64,000 nucleotides of DNA, taken from positions 3,100,001 through 3,164,000 of the forward strand of contig NC_017093.1 of NCBI RefSeq assembly GCF_000284295.1, in the 5' to 3' direction. Made by a program: the position numbers and the translations under genes. Shown here piece by piece: positions 33,863 through 42,500 of this stretch (position 1 is its first letter; every line of letters begins with the position of its first letter). Below the pieces are notes generated by a model. That model was given only the letters and a program-made list of their open reading frames with translations. It was not told the DNA's origin and did not search any database. Origin of the DNA: Actinoplanes missouriensis 431. GTDB lineage: Bacteria > Actinomycetota > Actinomycetes > Mycobacteriales > Micromonosporaceae.

Positions 33863-34453
33863 ATGTTCATCGCGATGATTCCCGAGGACGCCGCGGCGGG
33901 CGCCACCGCCGACTACTACCGGCAGCAACGCCAGGCGTGGGGGTTCCTGCCGAACTACGCCGGCGCGTTCGGCCATCGTCCCGACGTGGCGCAGGCGTGG
34001 AACGCTCTGAACGGCGCGATCCGCGGCGGGATGGACCGTCGCCGGTTCGAACTCGCCACCATCGCGGCGGCGCGGGCCCTGCGTTCGACGTACTGCACGG
34101 CCGCCCACTCGAAGTTCCTGCGTGACGTCTGCGGCGATGAGGCCTCGCTGCGGCGTCTCGCGGAGGCGCCGGACGGCGACACCCTCGATGAGCAGGATCG
34201 TGCCGTCTACCGGTTCGCGGCGAAGGTCGCGGTCGACGCGGCGTCGGTGGAGCAGGACGACGTCGATCGGCTCCGGGCCGCGGGGCTGTCGGACGGCGAG
34301 ATCGCCGACGTGGTGTACGCGGTGGCCGCCCGCTCGTTCTTCACCCGTGTCCTCGACGGTCTCGGGGCCCGGCTCGACGCGCAGACCGCGAGCGCCTTCG
34401 ACGCGGAGCTCTACGGCTCGATGGTGGTCGGCCGCGACGCCGCCGACAGCTAG
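33863..34453 (+). CDS. Carboxymuconolactone decarboxylase/AhpD-like (peroxidase-related) protein
   Basis: The 196-residue helical protein has RRRFELATIAAARALRSTYC and TAAHSKFLRD, the position where AhpD-type proteins keep their CxxC...H catalytic site. Only one Cys and the His remain, so the disulfide reductase chemistry of AhpD is unlikely. It resembles the uncharacterised peroxidase-related family. The start may be ATG 33863 or GTG 33845. Confidence 0.78.
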   Translation: MFIAMIPEDAAAGATADYYRQQRQAWGFLPNYAGAFGHRPDVAQAWNALNGAIRGGMDRRRFELATIAAARALRSTYCTAAHSKFLRDVCGDEASLRRLAEAPDGDTLDEQDRAVYRFAAKVAVDAASVEQDDVDRLRAAGLSDGEIADVVYAVAARSFFTRVLDGLGARLDAQTASAFDAELYGSMVVGRDAADS

Positions 34454-34470
34454 GCCCTCTTTCTTCCGTT

Positions 34471-34496
34471 GCAACCAAATGGCACGCTCGCTCGTC
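34471..34496 (+). promoter_or_regulatory. ECF-type promoter before the sigma factor gene
   Basis: GCAACC (34471-34476), a 16-base spacer and CGTC (34493-34496) form a typical ECF promoter of the kind recognised by actinobacterial SigE-type factors. It lies about 30 bases before the start of an ECF sigma gene, which suggests autoregulation. Confidence 0.6.
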
Positions 34497-34527
34497 TTGA
34501 TGCTCATGAAACACAGAGAGGCCTCAG

Positions 34528-35049
34528 ATGGCGCGCGGTGACGACGACTTCATCGCGTTCGCCCAGGCGAGTTCCTCGCGACTGCAACGCGCGGCGTACC
34601 TGCTCACCGGCGATCAGCACCAGGCCGAGGAGGCGGCGCAGGCCACCCTGGTCCGGGTGTACGCCGCCTGGGGGCGGGTCAGTCGTAAGGACCCCTATGC
34701 GTACGCCCGGACGGTGCTCACCAACCTGCTGACCGACCAGTGGCGCCGCCCGATGCGGGAGTACGCGACGGAGACCATGCCGGAACAGCAGACAGCTCAG
34801 GACGTCGCCGATGTGGTGTCGAAACGGCGCTGGCTGATCGGCGTTCTGCAGGCGCTGTCACCGCGGGAACGGGCGGTGGTCGTGCTGCGGCACTTCTTCG
34901 ACGCCAGCGAGGCCGAGGTGGCCCGCGAGCTCGACCTGTCAGTGGGCACGGTGAAGAGCCTCAACTCGCGGGCCCTGGCGAAACTGCGCATCACGGCCGG
35001 ACATGTGCCGCCGCTACGAAACGGGACGGAAGCAGGGGTAGCACTATGA
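34528..35049 (+). CDS. SigE-family RNA polymerase sigma factor (ECF)
   Basis: This 173-residue sigma-70 family protein has region 2 (FIAFAQASSSRLQRAAYLLT, RVYAAWGRVSRKDPYAYARTVLTNLL) and region 4 (LSPRERAVVVLRHFF, AEVARELDLSVGTVKSLNSRAL). GAGAGG precedes the ATG. An ECF promoter lies just upstream, and the gene overlaps a membrane protein gene that is the likely anti-sigma factor. Confidence 0.92.
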   Translation: MARGDDDFIAFAQASSSRLQRAAYLLTGDQHQAEEAAQATLVRVYAAWGRVSRKDPYAYARTVLTNLLTDQWRRPMREYATETMPEQQTAQDVADVVSKRRWLIGVLQALSPRERAVVVLRHFFDASEAEVARELDLSVGTVKSLNSRALAKLRITAGHVPPLRNGTEAGVAL

Positions 35050-35795
35050 CGCAGCTGGACGACCTGAAGGACGCCATGCACTCACCGCCCGACTTCCAGC
35101 CCGCCGCGTTGGATCTGCAGCAGGTGATGGCCGCCGGGGGCCGGATGCGCCGGCGTCGCAGACTCGCCGTCGGCGGCGCGTCCGCGCTGACGGTGGCGGC
35201 GCTCCTGATCGGCGGCAGCCAGCTGGTCAACGCGGGCGGCCCGAACGGCTCCCTCCCGGCGGACGGCCCGTCGGGCATGGTCAGCGGTCCGTCGATGCCC
35301 CTGCCATCAGCGGGCAACTCCTCGGCGCCCGGGGTGCTCGGCACGGTCGTCAAGACCGGCCGGAAGGCCGACGGCCGAGAGTGGATCATCTACGTCGAGA
35401 CGGTGGATCCGGATAAGCTGGACGAAACGATGACCCTGGTCCTCGGGCGCACCAGGACCGGCACCATCGACGACTTCCGCATCGAGATCGTGAGCAGCGA
35501 CCCGGGAGCCGGCCGGATGGCGCCCGGCTTCCACGCGGTGCAGGCCGGCCGCCTGCTCAACGGCCGCACCACCCCGACCTTCGGCTACTACGTCGGCAAA
35601 CCGAGCAAGATCACGGCACGGGACGCCGCCACCGGCAAGACCGTCGTGGCGAAGCGGACCGCCTGGAACGGCTTCGGACCGCCGGAGAAGGCGCAGATCT
35701 TCTGGTTCGACTTCGCCGAGGGGCAGCCTCCGGCCACCTTGACCGACCTCACCGCGTACGACGCCGGCGGCGCCACATTGCACACCGGCGGATGA
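35046..35795 (+). CDS. Membrane-anchored protein, likely regulator of the adjacent sigma factor
   Basis: The 249-residue protein has a cytoplasmic N-terminus of about 40 residues ending in the Arg-rich GGRMRRRRR, then one membrane helix (LAVGGASALTVAALLIGGS), a Pro/Ser-rich linker and an extracytoplasmic domain. This topology and the ATGA overlap with the sigma gene fit an anti-sigma or sigma-associated sensor. No zinc-binding HxxxCxxC motif is present, so it is not a classical ZAS anti-sigma factor. Confidence 0.75.
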   Translation: MTQLDDLKDAMHSPPDFQPAALDLQQVMAAGGRMRRRRRLAVGGASALTVAALLIGGSQLVNAGGPNGSLPADGPSGMVSGPSMPLPSAGNSSAPGVLGTVVKTGRKADGREWIIYVETVDPDKLDETMTLVLGRTRTGTIDDFRIEIVSSDPGAGRMAPGFHAVQAGRLLNGRTTPTFGYYVGKPSKITARDAATGKTVVAKRTAWNGFGPPEKAQIFWFDFAEGQPPATLTDLTAYDAGGATLHTGG

Positions 35796-35848
35796 CGCGT
35801 TTTCCCCGGGGATGAGTACGTGGCGTCCACGGGGGGAACCTCGCATCG

Positions 35849-36307
35849 ATGACGATGGAGCGCGGGGGTCGCCTTCGGGTCGACGAGGAGCTGGATCGGT
35901 TCGGCGGGCCACCGGGTCCGTACGCCGTGGTGTGCGTGGTGATGGCCGTGATCTGGTTCCTGGTCAGCCTGCCGTTCGACCGGGACGACGGCATGGCGGT
36001 GATGGTCGTCGACAGCGGGGGACGTGGTGCCGTCTGGGCACCGCTGTGGCTGGCTCTCGGGTGGGCGCACCGCAGGCGTACCGGAGCTGGTGGCCCTTCG
36101 TTTCCCACCGCCGCGGCGCGTCGCCGGCACGCCCGGCGGGGAGCGGTCATCGGCCTGGGTGTCGGCGTGCCGTTCTTCGGGGGCCTGATCGCTCTGTGCC
36201 TGGGCACCGGCCAGTCCTCGGGGTACGTCGTCATCTTCGCCGTCGTGCTGGTGGTCATGGCCGTGCTGGCGGTCCGGGCGTGGCTGCCGCGGAGTGGCGG
36301 TGCGTGA
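35849..36307 (+). CDS. Membrane protein of unknown function
   Basis: The 152-residue protein has two hydrophobic stretches in the first half (VVCVVMAVIWFLVSL, then VWAPLWLALGWAH) and two in the second (GLGVGVPFFGGLIALCLG, YVVIFAVVLVVMAVLAV), with an Arg-rich loop between them. No family is recognised. The start may be ATG 35849 or ATG 35855. Confidence 0.65.
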   Translation: MTMERGGRLRVDEELDRFGGPPGPYAVVCVVMAVIWFLVSLPFDRDDGMAVMVVDSGGRGAVWAPLWLALGWAHRRRTGAGGPSFPTAAARRRHARRGAVIGLGVGVPFFGGLIALCLGTGQSSGYVVIFAVVLVVMAVLAVRAWLPRSGGA

Positions 36308-36349
36308 CGACCCGCGTCCTTACGTCGCGGCCCGCCCGGACGACCGCCG

Positions 36350-36802
36350 TCAGATCGCGTCGGAATCGCGGCTCGCGGTCGTGGCGGAGGTGTCCGGCCG
36401 GGCCGGACGCAGGCCTCGATAGTCGTCGAGACGGCGCCGGTTGACCACGGTCAGCGCGATCAAGCCGGACCACAGGAGCACGTGCCCGATGCGTACCGCG
36501 ATGTCGGTGACCGTATGGGAACCGACGGCCAGGAGGACGATCGAGAGAAGCAGCATCGCCGCGAAGAAGTAACGCGCCCAGCGGGGTCGCACCGCCGCCT
36601 CCAGCGCCCGGCGAGCCAGGTGGTCCACCCGGGCGTCGTCGGCGTAGCCGTCCCGGATCGCCCGGCGCACGGCGCGGCGGGTCTCCTCGCTCTCGCCTCG
36701 CAGGACACCGATGCCGATGTCGCCGCGACGCAACTGCACGATCATGAATCCAAGGCCGCACAGAATGAACACGACGCCGGCCAGCACGAGCACGCTGCTC
36801 AT
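36350..36802 (-). CDS. Membrane protein of unknown function
   Basis: This 150-residue protein has an N-terminal helix (VLVLAGVVFILCGLGFMIV), a charged cytoplasmic stretch rich in Arg, Glu and Asp, and two more helices (YFFAAMLLLSIVLLAV, VLLWSGLIALTVV). GGAGG precedes the ATG at 36802 at good spacing. No function can be assigned. Confidence 0.75.
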   Translation of the reverse strand: MSSVLVLAGVVFILCGLGFMIVQLRRGDIGIGVLRGESEETRRAVRRAIRDGYADDARVDHLARRALEAAVRPRWARYFFAAMLLLSIVLLAVGSHTVTDIAVRIGHVLLWSGLIALTVVNRRRLDDYRGLRPARPDTSATTASRDSDAI

Positions 36803-36875
36803 CTCAATCACCTCCGTGAATGCCGGAGGTGCCCACCGGGCGGCGCTTTCATGCGCGGTCCGCAAGTGTCTCCGG

Positions 36876-37157
36876 CTACCAGCGGGAATCCCTTAAAGCG
36901 GGTGATGTCGTGCAGTGTTCCTGCTGGTGGCCACTACGCTGCGGCACCCCGTCAAGGTAGGCGACGTCCACCGGCAGGGGCGGGCCATCGGTGACGTTGG
37001 TGGTAACGAACGTCTGCCACCTCCCGACGGTGGTGGTCAGGCCGGCCGGGCCGAGCGGCATGCGCCCGGCCGGGCTCTCGTGCGGCACGGCGATGCCGCC
37101 GGCGGCCGCGCGCGGCGGGACGGGCCTCACCAGCCGTTTTCGCGCGCGATTGTCCAT
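36876..37157 (-). CDS. Small hypothetical protein
   Basis: The 93-residue frame has a good AGGAATCC ribosome site before ATG 37157. It encodes a basic N-terminus (MDNRARKRLVRPVPPR) and a segment with normal coding character (GLTTTVGRWQTFVTTNV). No domain is seen and the C-terminal third looks poor, so it may be shorter or not translated. Apart from it, the 550 bases between 36802 and 37353 hold nothing I can support. Confidence 0.4.
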   Translation of the reverse strand: MDNRARKRLVRPVPPRAAAGGIAVPHESPAGRMPLGPAGLTTTVGRWQTFVTTNVTDGPPLPVDVAYLDGVPQRSGHQQEHCTTSPALRDSRW

Positions 37158-37352
37158 GATGGATTCCTGCTGTGTGGCCCCGGATCCTGTGCAAATGATC
37201 ATATGGCGTCCGGCCCCCACGACCTCCGCTATTCGATCATCATTACATCGCCATCGAGCGATGGCCGCGTGTTGTGCTCCTGAGGTTCGCCGACGGCGGA
37301 GGGCGCCCGGCGATCGGCGTTCCGCCGAGCCCGGATCTGAGGAACACATTCC

Positions 37353-38903
37353 ATGAGGAACACAAGGGCCCGGGGGCGGGCCGCACTGCTCACCGCGGCA
37401 CTGCTGGGAGCGAGTCTCGTTCCAGCAGGCGCCGCACAGGCCGTCGGTGGTGGAGCACCGGCCACGGACGCAGGGCTCGCATTCAGCGTCAAGATCACCT
37501 TCGGTGACCTGGTGCGCTCATGTACGGGCACACTCGTCAACCGCTGGTGGGTGCTCACCGCCGCATCGTGCTTCGACGACGGCAGCGGGGTGGCCGCCGG
37601 AGAACCGAAGCGGGCGACCACGGCGACGATCGGCCGGCTCGACCTGACCGGCACCGGGGGACAGGTCCGCACGGTGCGGGCCATCGTCCCGCATCCAGAC
37701 CGGGATCTGGCCCTGGCCCGGCTGACCGACGAGGTCACCGGCATCACCCCGGTGACCATCTCCCCCACCGCACCGGCCACCGGGGAGACACTCGTCGCCG
37801 CCGGCTACGGCCGGACCGCCGACACCTGGTACCCGACCAAGCTGCACACCGGCGACTTCACGGTTACCGCTACCGGCGCCGGCACCCTCGACATCACCGC
37901 CGCCGACAAGGCGACGATCTGCAGGGGCGACGCGGGCGGGCCGCTGCTGCGCCGCACCGGCAGCACCTACCAGCTGGTCGGCGTGCACTACCGCTCGTAC
38001 CAGGGCGGCTGCCTCGGTGAGACCGCCACCCGCCGCGACGCGGCGGAGACCCGCGTCGACGACCTGGCGTCCTGGATCACCACGACCGCGAAACTGCCGA
38101 ACTCGCTGCAGGTCGGCGTCACCGACACCCGCGTCGCGGTACGCCAGGGCGACTACGGCACCCGGGTCAAGGACGGCGGGCTCAGCGCCAGCTGGACGAA
38201 CCTGCTCGCCGACGCCAAGGACATCGTCGTGGTCGGCGACCGCATCGGTGTGCTAACCCACAGCGGTGCTGCGTACGTCAAGGACGGCGCCACCAGCGTG
38301 CCCTTCGTCAAGGTCTTCGACGGTGTGAAGAAGCTCGTGCTCTCCCCGAACCGGGTCGGCGTCCTGACCGCCGCCGGCGGCCTCGCCAAGGTCAAAGAGG
38401 GCGGCCTGAGCACCAGCTGGGTCGACGAGTACACCGGCGTGCACGATCTGGCGATCACTGACACCCGCATCGCCATCACCGCGGGCCTCAACCGCGTGAT
38501 GATGATTAAGGAAGGTGGCCTCAGCGCCGACTGGCATGAGCCACTGATCCAGGTCGGGACCGGTCTGGAAGGCGTCACGCTTTCCGGTAACCGCGTCGGC
38601 AGGTATGGCTTGAACAGGTCCGCCCGGGTGTACGAGGGCCCGATCGACTGGAGCGGACGTACCTACGACCTGGTGTCCTCCGGCGCCAAAGAACTGGTCC
38701 TCAAGGACGACCGGGTCGGTCTGCTCACCACCGACGGCGTCGCCAAGGTCAAGGAAGGCGCGCTGGGCAACGAATTCGTCACCCAGTACACCGGCGTACG
38801 CGACCTCGACGTCAGCGGCAGCCGCGTCGGCGTCGTGACCATCGACGGTTCGGCGATTGCCAAACACGGCGGCCTCAGCGCCCTGTGGACCCCCGTCTGG
38901 TGA
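37353..38903 (+). CDS. Secreted trypsin-like (S1) pseudoprotease with propeller-like repeats
   Basis: The 516-residue exported protein has a signal peptide (LLTAALLGASLVPAGAAQA), then an S1 chymotrypsin fold. The catalytic His of LTAAHC is Ser72 (WWVLTAASC), the Asp survives (DRDLALARL, Asp118), and the nucleophile Ser of GDSGGP is Ala194 (CRGDAGGPL). The domain therefore should not cut peptides. From about residue 250 come roughly six repeats of 45-50 residues with D.RVGVLT and VKEGGLS..W motifs, probably a beta-propeller binding module. It begins a run of exported proteins. Confidence 0.88.
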   Translation: MRNTRARGRAALLTAALLGASLVPAGAAQAVGGGAPATDAGLAFSVKITFGDLVRSCTGTLVNRWWVLTAASCFDDGSGVAAGEPKRATTATIGRLDLTGTGGQVRTVRAIVPHPDRDLALARLTDEVTGITPVTISPTAPATGETLVAAGYGRTADTWYPTKLHTGDFTVTATGAGTLDITAADKATICRGDAGGPLLRRTGSTYQLVGVHYRSYQGGCLGETATRRDAAETRVDDLASWITTTAKLPNSLQVGVTDTRVAVRQGDYGTRVKDGGLSASWTNLLADAKDIVVVGDRIGVLTHSGAAYVKDGATSVPFVKVFDGVKKLVLSPNRVGVLTAAGGLAKVKEGGLSTSWVDEYTGVHDLAITDTRIAITAGLNRVMMIKEGGLSADWHEPLIQVGTGLEGVTLSGNRVGRYGLNRSARVYEGPIDWSGRTYDLVSSGAKELVLKDDRVGLLTTDGVAKVKEGALGNEFVTQYTGVRDLDVSGSRVGVVTIDGSAIAKHGGLSALWTPVW

Positions 38904-38934
38904 CAATCACCCCTTCGTCAGGAAGTACACACCG

Positions 38935-39459
38935 ATGCGTAAATCATTGAAGCTCGCCGCCGCCGCAGCAGGAGCCCTCGCCGTCGCCCTCGGCTTCGCC
39001 GGACTGCCCGCGACCGCCGACGACGCCGCCGACACCCCCACCTCCGTCGTCGAGGACCACAGGTACCCCGGCGCCGCCCGCATCCTCGCCGAGCAGAACG
39101 TCAAGCTGCTCACCGGCGACGGCAACATCCTGTTCGTCGACTGCGACACCCCGGTCACCGGCGACATCGGCTTCATCGAGGTCTACACCACTGAGATCGA
39201 CGTCAACGCCGGCAACGCCCTCTGCTTCCGTGTCAACGGAACCAAGGGCCTGCTCAACATGGAGATCCCCGCCGTCTTCGAGATCCGCGGCGACGGCCAG
39301 AAAGAGGGAACCGGCCACGACATCACCGCCACCATCCGATCCGACGGCGAAGCCGCCCGCGTCGTCCCCGTCGACCCCGACGGCAGCACCCAGGTCGGCA
39401 TCACCGAAGACCCGCCCCGGCCGCCGGCCACCCTGCTCCAGCTGAAAGTCACGGGCTGA
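38935..39459 (+). CDS. Small secreted protein of unknown function
   Basis: This 174-residue protein has a Sec signal peptide (LAAAAAGALAVALGFAGLPATA) and an acidic mature part with two Cys (VDCDTPV, ALCFRV) that could form a disulfide. No family is recognised. It lies 31 bases after the S1 pseudoprotease gene and before a hairpin and the large toxin gene, so it is probably cotranscribed with the pseudoprotease. Confidence 0.78.
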   Translation: MRKSLKLAAAAAGALAVALGFAGLPATADDAADTPTSVVEDHRYPGAARILAEQNVKLLTGDGNILFVDCDTPVTGDIGFIEVYTTEIDVNAGNALCFRVNGTKGLLNMEIPAVFEIRGDGQKEGTGHDITATIRSDGEAARVVPVDPDGSTQVGITEDPPRPPATLLQLKVTG

Positions 39460-39474
39460 CCCCACTCATGAGAA

Positions 39475-39499
39475 GCACGACGGCCTCCGGCCGTCGTGC
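39475..39499 (+). terminator. Hairpin between the secreted protein and toxin genes
   Basis: An 11-bp perfect stem (GCACGACGGCC) with a TCC loop lies 16 bases after the stop of the small secreted protein. It may end that transcript or attenuate read-through into the toxin gene. Confidence 0.6.
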
Positions 39500-39539
39500 C
39501 CTCCGTCATGCCCCCGAACCGGAAAGGAGCCCCGAAACC

Positions 39540-42500
39540 ATGACTTTGCGATGGAGACGATGGACCGCCGGCCTGGCGACCGTCGTGATGGTGACCTCGG
39601 CGTCCGCGGCGGTGAACGGCCCCGTGCACGCCGCGGAGACGGCCGTGGAACCGGCCGACCGCGCCGCGGTCGTCCAGATGTGGCAGAACGGCGGCGTGCT
39701 CGTCGCACCGGCCGCCGAGAAGGCACTGCTCGGCAGTGACGACGACGTCCGGGCGTTCCTGAACCAGGTCGATACGCTCCAGGCCCTCGACGACCGGATC
39801 ATGGTGAACCGGGTCCTCGGCGGCGGCGGCCCGACCGTACGCGCCGAGGCGCAGAAGGCGCTTGACTCCGGCCAGTTGATCACCTTCCTGACCGAAGGCT
39901 GGCAGACCGCCCTGAACGTGGACCAGCGGGTACGGGTCAACCAGATGATGGCGGCGGGCGGCGCCCAGGTGCGCGCCGCCGCGCAGAAGGCCCTCGACGC
40001 CGACGCCACCGGACCCGAGGTCGAGGAGGTCGACGACACGCCGCAGGGCCCGCTGGACATCTTCCTGGCGTCGGGCTGGCAGAAGCCGTTCGAACTCGAC
40101 CAGCGCATCAAGGTCAACCTGATCCTGACGAAGGCACCGACCGGTTCGAACGTACGCCGACTGGCCCAGCGGGCCCTCGACGCCGGCGATGTCGACGCGC
40201 TGACCTCCTTCCTGGACAGTCAGCACGCCATCGCCGCCGCCCGTGACGAGGAGGCCACCGCGATCACCGACCTGGTCGGTGCCGCCGAACGGGCCAGCGC
40301 GCGTTCCGCGGAACTCATCGAGACGGCCAAGGAGGAGGGTGCCAAGGCCGCCACGGCAGCCGCCGCCGCGAAGGCGTCGGCGCAGGAGGCGCTGGCCGCC
40401 ATGCGGGAGGCCCAGGACAACGCAGAGGACGCCGCACGCGCCGCACGCCGGGCCGCCGACGCCGCACGCAAGTCCGCCGACGCCGCCGCACAGGCTATCC
40501 AGGCATCCCAGGCCGCCGTCGCCGCAGCCCGCGACGCCGCCGCGGCCGCCTCCCGCGCGGTCGCCGCCGCAGCGGCGACCCGGCGCGCCGCCAACCGCGC
40601 CTACAAGGCCGCCGCCGACGCCGCCCGCGACAAGAACAAGGCCGCCGCCGCGCTGACCGCGGCGTCCGACGCGGAGAAGGCCGCCGCGCTCGCGACCAGG
40701 GCCGCGGATGCGGTCGCCAAGGCCGAGACCGTCCTGGTCAAGGTCAAGGACGTCGTCGCGGCCGCCGACAGCGCCAGCGGCAACGCGGCTAACGCCGCCG
40801 CGGCCGCCGAGGACGCCCTCGCTCAGGCCCGCGCCACCGGTGTGAACGTCGCGGAGGCCGAAGCGGCCGCCCGGCGTGCCCGCTCCCAGGCCGCCCGCGC
40901 GAACCGGGCGGCCAGCGCCTCGGTCAGGTACGCGCAGGCGGCCGCGACCGCCGCCGGCAACGCCCGCGCGGCCGCTACCCAGGCGGTCACCAGTGCGCTT
41001 GCCGCCGCCAAGGCCGCCAAGGATGCCGCCGGTCATGCCGGCGACGCCACCAAGGCCGCCAACGCGGCGACCGCGGCGGCAAACGCGGCCACCCAGGCCG
41101 CCGACGCCGCCGTCACCGCGGCCAACAGCGCCTACGCCATCTACGAGGCGGCACGAGCGGTCGACGCCGAGCGGCTGGCGATCTTCACCGAGGACGGCAC
41201 CGAGCAGGCCCACACCGAACTCGCCGCGTACCGGCAGTACCAGTCCCGCATCCGGTGGGACGCGCAGGAGGCCGCCAAGCGTAACGCCGAGACGAACCGG
41301 CTCATCGCCGAAGTCCGGGACCCGGCGACCGGCACGACGGCCGCCGTCGCCGCTGCACGCAAGGCTGCGCTGAGCCTCAACCAGACCGCTGGCCCATACA
41401 CGCAGCAGGCTGCGGCGCGGGCCCTGGCCGGCACCGATGACGAAGTCGTCGAATTCGTCCGGACCGGGATCGACGTGGCGGCCGCCCGCGACGACCGCAC
41501 CACCCTGGCCACGATGGCACAGACCGGCACCCTCGACCGGCGGGCGGCGGCCATCCGAGCCCTCGCGGGCTCCGACGCTGACGTCGCACGCTTCCTGGCC
41601 GAACAGAACTACCCGGAACGGTCCGTGGACGACCGGGTCGAGGTCAACCGGATCCTCGCCGAGGCGAAGACGAACGGGGACCCGGCCACGATCGAACACG
41701 CCCAGCGCGCCCTGGACGGCACCGACCAGGACCGCCGCGCCTTCCTGGCGACGGGACAGTTCGAGGCCGGTGCCAGCGACGATCGGGTCAAAGCCAACCG
41801 GATGCTGTCCAGCGAGGAGAGCGGCCCGGAGCTGCGCGCGGCAGCACAGATCGCGCTGGACGGTACGCCCGGCGCCCTGCACGAGTTCGTGACGACCGGC
41901 TGGTACGGCCCCGCCCAGAACGACTACGACGCGGTAGTGCACGAGCAGGAGATGCTCGCGCTGCTGGCACGGGCGTCCAATGCCGCCACCACCGCGAAGC
42001 AGAACGCCGAGGAGGCGCAGGCCGTCGCCGCGACGGCACGCGGCAAGGCCACCGAGGCGCAGCAGTGGTCCGCCAAAGCAGGTGAGACGGCGAAACTCGC
42101 GGCCACCTACGCCACCAAGGCCGTCCAGTCGGCGATCAAGGCAGAAGAGTCGGCCGTCAAGGCCGCGAAATCGGCGAAGACCGCCGTCGCCGCGGCCAAG
42201 GTCGCCAATCAGGCGGCCAGCGACGCCGCTCAGTCCGTCGCCGTCGCGCAGGCCGCGTACCGGCGAGCCCGGGCCGACGCGAACCGGGCCATCGACGCGG
42301 CCGAGCGTGCACGGGCGTCGGCGCTGGCTGCCGGCAAGGACAAGCAGGAGGCGCAACGGCTCTACAACGAGGCCGTGGCCCACGCCAACAAGCTGATCGA
42401 CCAGGAGGTGCGCGCGGCCGTCCAGGCCGCCCAGGACCAGTTCGGGAACTGCCTGCGCGACGCCGGCCCTCTCCCCGAGTTGCAGAGGGAGTGCCTGCGG

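Noticed and set aside
33863..34453. Active AhpD-type peroxidase
   Set aside because: The CxxC pair is reduced to one Cys, so only membership of the wider carboxymuconolactone decarboxylase-like family is claimed.
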